Below are positions 6,932-11,816 of a DNA stretch of 11,816 bases, one piece after another. The DNA lies in assembly GCA_009776965.1 (NCBI GenBank), contig WRMU01000025.1, forward strand, positions 1 through 11,816, read 5' to 3'. Within the stretch, counting starts at the first letter, position 1; every line of letters begins with the position of its first letter. Source of the stretch: Microgenomates group bacterium. GTDB lineage: Bacteria; Patescibacteriota; Microgenomatia; UBA1400; PJMF01. The notes under the pieces are model-generated. The model had not been told where the DNA came from, did not search any database, and saw only the letters and a program-made list of their open reading frames with translations. A program made the position numbers and the translations under genes.

Positions 6932-7694
6932 AGGAGCGAAGGCAGGACCCGCCGAAACTTGTTACCACTTCCGGACTCGCGCCCACAATAACTGTCTCCT
7001 CAAAATACCCCGTCAGCGACCCATCTTTTGTTTCATAAGTCCAGCCATCTTCCGCCACCAAAAGCGTCGCATTTCCCGCTGCATACATCACTTCTATGGC
7101 CAAAGCATCGCCAGCTTTAATAATCTTGCTTTTATCTCGCCCATCAGCAATGCAAGGAATCAGCGGCTCCTCATGTAGTTTTCTCCCAATTCCATGTCCA
7201 CACAACTGATAAACCATGCTATAGCCATGTTTAGTCAGCGCTTTTTCCATCGCCAAGCTAATATCGTATATCGAAGCCTCTGGCTGCGCTGCCGCAATCG
7301 CCTTTTTTAGCGCCAGTCGCCCCCGATTTAAGAAAACCTCCCTTTCTTGCCTCTCCCCAGCATCGCCTCCCGCCACCACCCAACTCATCGCACTATCCAC
7401 CTGCCAGCCGTCCACCCCACACCCCATATCCACTTTCATCAAATCTCCTGCTTCCACTTTTAGATAATCATGCGGAATGCCATGACAAATCCCCGCATTT
7501 TTATTAACACAAATCGCATGTCGATAACCCTTTTCCCGATCAAAATTAGTTTCCGCCCCCTCCTTCTCAATTTCGCTTCGCACCCAACTATCAATTTGCG
7601 CGAAGCTCACTCCCGCTTTCGCCACCTCCGGCAGCTGCGCCTTAATCCGCGCCATAATTCCCCCTGCCCTCCGCATTGCTTTTAGCCCAGACAT
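6900..7694 (-). CDS. map: Methionine aminopeptidase, type I
   Basis: The enzyme removes the initiator methionine from nascent proteins. I place the start at the ATG complementary to 7692-7694 (MSGLKAMRRAGGIMARIK...), giving 264 residues. The product then opens just before the family's EkMReAGri-like segment, and an extended -10 box sits immediately upstream. A longer start at 7742 would add 16 unmatched residues and put the promoter inside the gene. Metal-site residues are present: Asp89 (KVDMG), Asp100 (WQVDSAMS), His167 (CGHGIGRKLHEEP), Glu201 (AIEVM) and Glu232 (GYFEETV). The substrate histidine is His71 in CHGIPHD. About 17 extra C-terminal residues (GGSCLRSSPKKIIRSRC) run through the inverted repeat at the adk junction. 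Its orientation is opposite to the operon. Confidence 0.95.
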   Translation of the reverse strand: MSGLKAMRRAGGIMARIKAQLPEVAKAGVSFAQIDSWVRSEIEKEGAETNFDREKGYRHAICVNKNAGICHGIPHDYLKVEAGDLMKVDMGCGVDGWQVDSAMSWVVAGGDAGERQEREVFLNRGRLALKKAIAAAQPEASIYDISLAMEKALTKHGYSMVYQLCGHGIGRKLHEEPLIPCIADGRDKSKIIKAGDALAIEVMYAAGNATLLVAEDGWTYETKDGSLTGYFEETVIVGASPEVVTSFGGSCLRSSPKKIIRSRC

Positions 7695-7703
7695 ATAGGA
7701 TAT

Positions 7704-7712
7704 ATTATAACA
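7704..7712 (-). promoter_or_regulatory. Extended -10 promoter of map, leaderless
   Basis: On the minus strand TGTTATAAT is a perfect TATAAT (7709-7704) with the TGn extension. The predicted transcription start, about seven bases downstream, falls at roughly 7697, next to the ATG at 7694, leaving essentially no 5' leader. TTGGAT (7729-7724) upstream, with a 14-base spacer, is a weak -35, which extended -10 promoters can tolerate. Confidence 0.55.
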
Positions 7713-7716
7713 CGTA

Positions 7717-7745
7717 TTGACAAATCCAACTTTTATCTTCATAAT
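7717..7745 (+). promoter_or_regulatory. Sigma-70-type promoter of the giant surface-protein gene
   Basis: A perfect -35 TTGACA (7717-7722), a 17-base spacer and a -10 CATAAT (7740-7745, five of six consensus bases) point rightward. The predicted start is near 7752, about 26 bases before the ATG at 7778. The element lies back-to-back with the map promoter, and its -35 and spacer occupy the region just upstream of the map -10, so the two polymerases probably exclude each other. Confidence 0.6.
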
Positions 7746-7777
7746 GAAGGCTAGAAAAAAACTTAAAAAAAGAGCCT

Positions 7778-10700
7778 ATGTCATCCAATTTCATCAGCCC
7801 CTTTTATTTCAACAATTTTTCTTATATATATAAGAAAATAGCCCGCCTAGCGGCAATATCTCTCTGTTTGTTTTTAGGAACCAGTTTTTTTCTTTTAGGG
7901 ATAAATCCCTCTATGGTCTCCGCCCAAACTACCCTCGGCAGCATGAGTATTGGCCAGATTTTCCAAATCGCCCCCAACTCAGGAACATATATGTGCGGAG
8001 CCTCTACCTGTACTTCCAATGGCGCTGCTGCCGAACCCTACAAACTCATGTATTCCGGCCTCTCCGACGGAGCAACTCGCGGTTTTATCATGATCGATAA
8101 CTATTGTGCTTGGAGAAGTGCGGATTGTACTGCTTACGATGGGACTAAGTACTGGTATGGAACAAGTTGGAATGGAAATGGAACTACTAACACCACTGGT
8201 AGCACCACTGGTTATCATAATGACCTTGGGGGATCACGCAAATCAACCAATATCCTCCAGCAGCTCGAAAACTTCTATAACTCTCTCCCCGCCGCCATCG
8301 GTGGAGTAGCTAAAGCCACCGCCATCCCGTCAAGATCTTTTGATATGTCTACTTTCAGCTTTACAACAGGCACTCCCATTAAAACCTGCCATACCACCAC
8401 CAACTCTACCGCCTATGGCAATATCGGAGCTACTTTTAATGGTGTAGCTTGCACCATGACCTCCCGCGTCTCTCTGCCCTCATACGAGGAATGGTTGGGA
8501 GGTCTCTATGGTTATGGCTACCATCCACCCTCCGGAACTTTAGGTTACGCTTTCTGTCAGGCTAGATATGGTGCTGTTGGATGTAATACTGCTGGCACCG
8601 ATCTTAGTACTGGAGCTAGCCTAGCTGCTAATGGCCTTTTTGATACCAATACCACCCTTAAACGCCCCTACTACCCTTGGCTTAGAAGCCCGTCTTCGGG
8701 CAACACGGAATCGTGGGTATTTCATGTCCAAGCGTACAGCACGCTTTCGCTCTACAATACTGCTGCGCATATCGGTATGGGGGTTCTGCCCTGGCTATAT
8801 ATCCAATCTTCAATCCCAATCTCGTCTGGAGCAGGCACCTATACCTCTCCTTATGAACTAGGCATTCCCAACACCACCCCCGTCCTCTCCCTCACCAACC
8901 CCATTGCTTCTAGCAGCCTTGTCTCGCCAGTGACTATCGCGGGGACGGTTACTGATTCGGATACGCAAACGCTGACTATTAGATATAATGTAGATACGAC
9001 GGCGGGGAATGGGACAAGTTCGGGAGGAAGTGCCTTAACTACAGTAGCAGCTCCAGCAACTAATGGTAACTTTAGTGCTAATGTGGTAATGGCTGATGGA
9101 AGTCATACTGTTTATGTTTGGGTTTGTGATGGAGTGGAGTGTAGTGGAGTGGAGAGTAGGAGCTTTACTGTTGATTCTTGTCTAGATCCGGCTAATGAGG
9201 ATAGGTTGATGTGTTTGGAACAAGGAGATATTATTCAAATCAGGCCTTCATCAGGTACTTTTATGTGTGGTGCGCAGGTTTGTGATGATGACGGCGCCTC
9301 CGCCGAACCCTACAAACTAATGTACTCCGGCATCTCCGATGGGGCTACTCGTGGTTTTATCATGGTGGATAACTACTGCGCTTGGAGGAGCGCGGATTGT
9401 GCTCTTGCATATGATACTATGAATACCAAATACTGGTTTGGCACCTCATGGAACTCTAACTATGGCGATACTACTATAAGCAATGATCTTGGCGGCAGCC
9501 GCCAAAGTCAGCATATCCTGATCCAATTAGAAAACTTCTACAATTCTTTACCCACCACCATCGGTGGAGTGGTCAAGGCCACCGCCATCCCCTCCAGAAC
9601 CTTTAATATGATTGGGATTCCTCTTACCTCCGGTACTGGAGCTATCTCCTCAGGAGTTTGCCAAACCTCCACTAACTCTACCCCCTATGGCAACATAGGA
9701 GCTACCTTTGTAGGAACCATTGGTTCCTCAGGCACCTGTACCATGACCTCCCGCGTCTCTCTCCCCTCAGTAGAAGAATGGCTAGGAGGACTTTATGGCA
9801 GCGAATACCATCCTCCTTCTGGGACGCTCGGCTATGCCTTTTGTCAGGCTCGATATAATGCTGCTGGATGTGATGCCGCTTCTGGCACCGACCTAAACAC
9901 TGGAACTCCTCTTTCCCAGTATGACTTCTTTGGCCGCCATTACGAAACCCCCAAGCTCCCTTGGCTCCCTTGGCTGCGTAGTCCGCGTGCGGACGACACG
10001 ACGGACGTGTTCTATGTTTTTGAGTACAACTACGCTTCGCTCAGCCCTTCCGCCTCGCGTAATGACAATGGGGTTCTGCCTTGGCTCTATCTTAACTCCT
10101 CAATCGAAATAGAGGCCGGCAGCGGAACCTATGCCGATCCCTATTGTTTCGCTGGGGACTGCAACACCTCTCCCGCCCTCTCCCTCACCAACCCCATCGC
10201 CTCCAGCGATCTCTCCTCACCAGCAACCGTCGCCGGAACCGTCACCGATCCCGACACCCAAACTCTCACCATTAGATATAATTTGGATACCACTGCCGGA
10301 AACGGGACGCTCTCCGGAGGCAGTGTTTTAGCCATAGTCAGTGCACCCGTAATTAATGGCAGTTTTAGTGCTAACGTGGTGATGGCCGACGGGGCCCATA
10401 CCCTTTATGTTTGGGCGTGTGATGGAATGGATTGTAGCGGGGTAGAGGGCAGGAGTTTTACTATCTCCCCTTGTGCTGATTCCGCTAATACGGACAAGCT
10501 GGCGTGTCTAAATCAGGGTGACATCATCCAAATCGAGCCGGTCTCGGGAACATATATGTGCGGAGCTCAGATATGCACCTCCGACGGCGCTCCTGCCGAA
10601 CCCTACAAACTGATGTACTCCGGCCTTTCTGATGCCACCACTCGCGGGTTTATTATGGTAGATAACTACTGCGCTTGGAGAAGCGCGGACTGTACTTACT

Positions 10701-11816
10701 ATGATGGCACTAAGTACTGGTATGGAACAAGTTGGAATGGAGATGGAACTTTTAGCACCACTGGTAGCGCAATAGGCTGCCATCATGATCTCGGAGGATC
10801 CCGTAAATCCATTAATATTCTCCAACAACTAGAAAACTTCTACAACTCTCTCCCCGCCACCATCGGCGGAGTAGCCAAGGCCACCGCTATTCCAACAAGA
10901 TCTTTCGATATGTCTCCCCTTCCTTTTAACCCTGGCACAAGCGCTATTAGTAAAGGAGCTTGTAATACCACCACCAATGCTACAGCCTACGGGAATATTC
11001 AAGCTACCTTTAATGGCGACTTTTGTACCATGACCTCCCGTGTCTCTCTCCCCTCCTATGAAGAATGGCTAGGAGGACTTTATGGCCATAGTTATTATCC
11101 CCCCTCTGGAACTCTAGGCTACGCCTTTTGTTTGGCCAGATATGGTTCTGCTGGATGTAATGCCACTGGCTCCACAGTAGATGGTATTGCTACTACCGCC
11201 GCCAATAAGTTTAATCAAACTGCATACCTTAAACGTCCTTACCATCCCTCGCTTAGAAGCCCGCTTTCAGGCGACTCAGCGCACGTGTTCCGTGTTTATG
11301 CACTCGACATGACGTATTCGCTCGACAGGAGCAACTCGTTTAACTACTATGGAGTGCTCCCTTGGCTATATATTGATTCTTCTTTAGGAATAGCTGACGG
11401 ATCAGGAACATATGTGGATCCATATACCTTGACCTTAGCAAATCCCACCCTAGAAAACTCCACCCCCAACATCGGCGCCTACGCCTCCTATGTCTCCGGC
11501 TTCAACAGTTTAGTCCTAGCCGGCTCTGCCAAAGATGAGGATATCGGCCAGACCCTAACCATCCAGTACCAAATAGATGGCACATCAGGAACTTGGTCTA
11601 ACTTGACCACAGTGGTGGCCGATGGCACTAACCAAAACTGGAGTGGAGTAGTTACTCTCCCCGTAGGATTAACTGATGGCACCCACACTGTCTATGTCAG
11701 AGTATATGATGGTTATGGTTACTCAGGTAATAAAACAGCAAGTTTCTACCTAGATGATATTCCTCCCGCTAATACAGCTAGTTTAGTAGGAGGAGTTTTA
11801 TGTACTGGAATCCCCA
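7778..11816 (+). CDS. Giant exported repeat protein with DUF6273-like and Ig-like domains (3' end missing)
   Basis: One frame stays open from ATG 7778 to the end of the window (1346 codons, no stop). Residues 19-49 form a Sec signal peptide: KK...R, a hydrophobic core (LAAISLCLFLGTSFFLLG) and VSA before a likely cut at Ala49/Gln50. Three units follow, starting at residues 59, 483 and 914. Each has a lectin-like half (MCGA, NYCAWRSADC, LENFYNSLP, MTSRVSLPSYEEWLGGLYG, LRSP...GVLPWLY) and an Ig-like half (VAGTVTDPDTQTLTIRYN...HTVYVW). The lectin-like half resembles DUF6273 (WLRSP...VRPALYL), a match made from memory. Regularly placed cysteines suggest disulfides outside the cell. The visible end (YLDDIPPANTAS...) looks like the start of a further Ig-like stretch, so the protein is longer. 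A surface adhesin or binding role is inferred; the family name is tentative. No strong Shine-Dalgarno site precedes the ATG. Confidence 0.85.
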   Translation, partial: MSSNFISPFYFNNFSYIYKKIARLAAISLCLFLGTSFFLLGINPSMVSAQTTLGSMSIGQIFQIAPNSGTYMCGASTCTSNGAAAEPYKLMYSGLSDGATRGFIMIDNYCAWRSADCTAYDGTKYWYGTSWNGNGTTNTTGSTTGYHNDLGGSRKSTNILQQLENFYNSLPAAIGGVAKATAIPSRSFDMSTFSFTTGTPIKTCHTTTNSTAYGNIGATFNGVACTMTSRVSLPSYEEWLGGLYGYGYHPPSGTLGYAFCQARYGAVGCNTAGTDLSTGASLAANGLFDTNTTLKRPYYPWLRSPSSGNTESWVFHVQAYSTLSLYNTAAHIGMGVLPWLYIQSSIPISSGAGTYTSPYELGIPNTTPVLSLTNPIASSSLVSPVTIAGTVTDSDTQTLTIRYNVDTTAGNGTSSGGSALTTVAAPATNGNFSANVVMADGSHTVYVWVCDGVECSGVESRSFTVDSCLDPANEDRLMCLEQGDIIQIRPSSGTFMCGAQVCDDDGASAEPYKLMYSGISDGATRGFIMVDNYCAWRSADCALAYDTMNTKYWFGTSWNSNYGDTTISNDLGGSRQSQHILIQLENFYNSLPTTIGGVVKATAIPSRTFNMIGIPLTSGTGAISSGVCQTSTNSTPYGNIGATFVGTIGSSGTCTMTSRVSLPSVEEWLGGLYGSEYHPPSGTLGYAFCQARYNAAGCDAASGTDLNTGTPLSQYDFFGRHYETPKLPWLPWLRSPRADDTTDVFYVFEYNYASLSPSASRNDNGVLPWLYLNSSIEIEAGSGTYADPYCFAGDCNTSPALSLTNPIASSDLSSPATVAGTVTDPDTQTLTIRYNLDTTAGNGTLSGGSVLAIVSAPVINGSFSANVVMADGAHTLYVWACDGMDCSGVEGRSFTISPCADSANTDKLACLNQGDIIQIEPVSGTYMCGAQICTSDGAPAEPYKLMYSGLSDATTRGFIMVDNYCAWRSADCTYYDGTKYWYGTSWNGDGTFSTTGSAIGCHHDLGGSRKSINILQQLENFYNSLPATIGGVAKATAIPTRSFDMSPLPFNPGTSAISKGACNTTTNATAYGNIQATFNGDFCTMTSRVSLPSYEEWLGGLYGHSYYPPSGTLGYAFCLARYGSAGCNATGSTVDGIATTAANKFNQTAYLKRPYHPSLRSPLSGDSAHVFRVYALDMTYSLDRSNSFNYYGVLPWLYIDSSLGIADGSGTYVDPYTLTLANPTLENSTPNIGAYASYVSGFNSLVLAGSAKDEDIGQTLTIQYQIDGTSGTWSNLTTVVADGTNQNWSGVVTLPVGLTDGTHTVYVRVYDGYGYSGNKTASFYLDDIPPANTASLVGGVLCTGIP
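7952..9223 (+). repeat. Repeat unit 1 of the giant protein
   Basis: This coding unit of 424 residues begins GQIFQIAPNSGTYMCGA. It holds a lectin-like domain to about residue 355 and an Ig-like domain (LSLTNPIASSSLVSPVTIAG onward) to residue 482. The lectin-like part is very close to unit 3 at DNA level, for example around gtactggtatggaacaag at 8149-8166. From about 8930 to 9223 and on to about 9290 the codon style changes sharply to G-rich. Confidence 0.85.
8693..8779 (+). other. Variable patch 1 (DGR-like variable repeat)
   Basis: These 29 codons lie between LRSP and GVLPWLY of the first lectin-like domain. Seven are NCG codons (TCG, ACG, GCG), which are scarce in the surrounding scaffold. 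Against patches 2 and 3 it has one extra codon (GAA at 8708) and a compensating gap near 8741, and its fixed Val-Phe-x-Val reads GTA TTT CAT GTC, with silent differences. It is the most diverged of the three patches. Confidence 0.55.
9224..10516 (+). repeat. Repeat unit 2 of the giant protein
   Basis: This coding unit of 431 residues begins GDIIQIRPSSGTFMCGAQVC. The lectin-like half runs to about residue 795 and has small insertions relative to units 1 and 3 (for example VGTIGSSGTC). The Ig-like half begins SPALSLTNPIASS. In front of its variable patch a 9-base tandem copy (ccttggctc, 9960-9977 region) gives PWLPWL where the other units have one PWL or PSL. Confidence 0.85.
9986..10069 (+). 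other. Variable patch 2 (DGR-like variable repeat)
   Basis: These 28 codons lie between LRSP and GVLPWLY of unit 2. The fixed codons are GTG TTC (10007-10012), GTT (10016), TCG CTC (10037-10042) and TCG (10055), identical to those in patch 3 and all free of adenine. Variable codons between them are mostly NNC, NNT or NCG (GAC, TAT, TAC, AAC, AGC, CGT, ACG). It is followed by GGGGTTCTGCC, 11 bases identical to those after patch 1. Confidence 0.6.
10517..11816 (+). repeat. Repeat unit 3 of the giant protein (Ig-like part diverged, truncated by window)
   Basis: The unit begins GDIIQIEPVSGTYMCGAQIC at residue 914. The lectin-like half runs to about residue 1215 and is the closest relative of unit 1. 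The following Ig-like part is different from those of units 1 and 2 (LANPTLENSTPNIGAY, then SAKDEDIGQTLTIQYQIDG and DGTHTVYVRVYDGYGYSG) and leads into DDIPPANTAS at the window edge. Confidence 0.75.
11264..11350 (+). other. Variable patch 3 (DGR-like variable repeat)
   Basis: These 29 codons lie between LRSP and GVLPWLY of unit 3. Compared with patch 2, the fixed codons GTG TTC, GTT, TCG CTC and TCG are unchanged. Fourteen of 20 aligned amino-acid-changing codons keep their third base (for example GAC/CAC, TAT/CGT, TTT/TAT, TAC/CTC, AGC/GAC, CGT/TTT). Just upstream, CCC TCG replaces the CCT TGG of unit 1. Confidence 0.6.

Noticed and set aside
6900..7742. Longer map start at 7742 giving 280 residues
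   Set aside because: The 16 extra residues match nothing at the start of type I methionine aminopeptidases, and the extended -10 box would lie inside the gene.
7744..7833. A short plus-strand frame, MKARKKLKKRAYVIQ..., starting 34 bases before the giant gene
   Set aside because: It overlaps the signal-peptide coding region in another frame, starts inside the -10 box, has 29 residues, and is explained by A-rich leader sequence.
7979..10828. Minus-strand frames opposite the giant gene (for example 7979-8218 and 10508-10828) that resemble each other
   Set aside because: They are mirror images of the duplicated coding repeat. The plus-strand frame is open throughout, with a signal peptide and protein-level conservation.
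1..11816. Reassigned UGA codon, as in Gracilibacteria or Absconditabacteria
   Set aside because: No TGA occurs as a stop among the genes, but none is needed in frame to explain any protein either, and glycine and tryptophan use standard codons. Nothing supports recoding.
7952..11816. CRISPR array or simple tandem repeat
   Set aside because: The repeat period of about 1.3 kb is coding, with protein-level conservation, and there are no short regular repeats with spacers.
1..11816. Reverse transcriptase, template repeat, accessory DGR protein, tRNA, rRNA or insertion sequence within the window
   Set aside because: I looked for them because of the variable patches but saw no candidate gene or A-rich near-copy; the only non-coding stretches are far too short.

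Overview
The window most likely comes from a member of the Candidate Phyla Radiation (Patescibacteria). It carries a compact bacterial ribosomal-protein operon in the usual S10/spc order, but no rpmD (L30) gene lies between rpsE and rplO; loss of L30 is a known CPR trait. Spacers are very short and few genes have a Shine-Dalgarno sequence. Two ribosomal proteins carry long basic tails and the adenylate kinase lacks its LID. Stops are almost all TAA, with one TAG and no TGA. I cannot place the organism below that level.

Bases 1-6903 (+ strand) hold the last codons of a probable rpsC, then rplP, rpmC, rpsQ, rplN, rplX, rplE, rpsN, rpsH, rplF, rplR, rpsE, rplO, secY and adk. They encode ribosomal proteins of both subunits, the SecY translocon channel and adenylate kinase. 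A methionine aminopeptidase gene (map) follows at 6900-7694 on the minus strand, tail-to-tail with adk by a 4-base overlap and with an inverted repeat across the two stops. In many bacteria map continues the operon in the same direction, followed by infA-rpmJ-rpsM; here that continuation is broken.

Bases 7695-7777 form a short divergent promoter region. On the plus strand there is TTGACA, a 17-base spacer and CATAAT. On the minus strand an extended -10 (TGTTATAAT) lies so close to the map ATG that the map mRNA should be leaderless.

From 7778 to the end of the window runs one uninterrupted reading frame (1346 codons visible, 3' end missing). It encodes a giant exported repeat protein: signal peptide, then units of about 424-431 residues, each a lectin-like domain resembling DUF6273 (WLRSP...GVLPWLY) followed by an Ig-like domain. 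The scaffold is strongly conserved between units, but a patch of 28-29 codons in each lectin-like domain is scrambled. In that patch, codons that change the amino acid usually keep their third base, and the fixed codons are free of adenine. This is what adenine-specific mutagenesis from a shared template, as in diversity-generating retroelements (DGRs), would leave. No reverse transcriptase or template repeat is visible here, so this remains a hypothesis, but it is the most interesting signal in the window.
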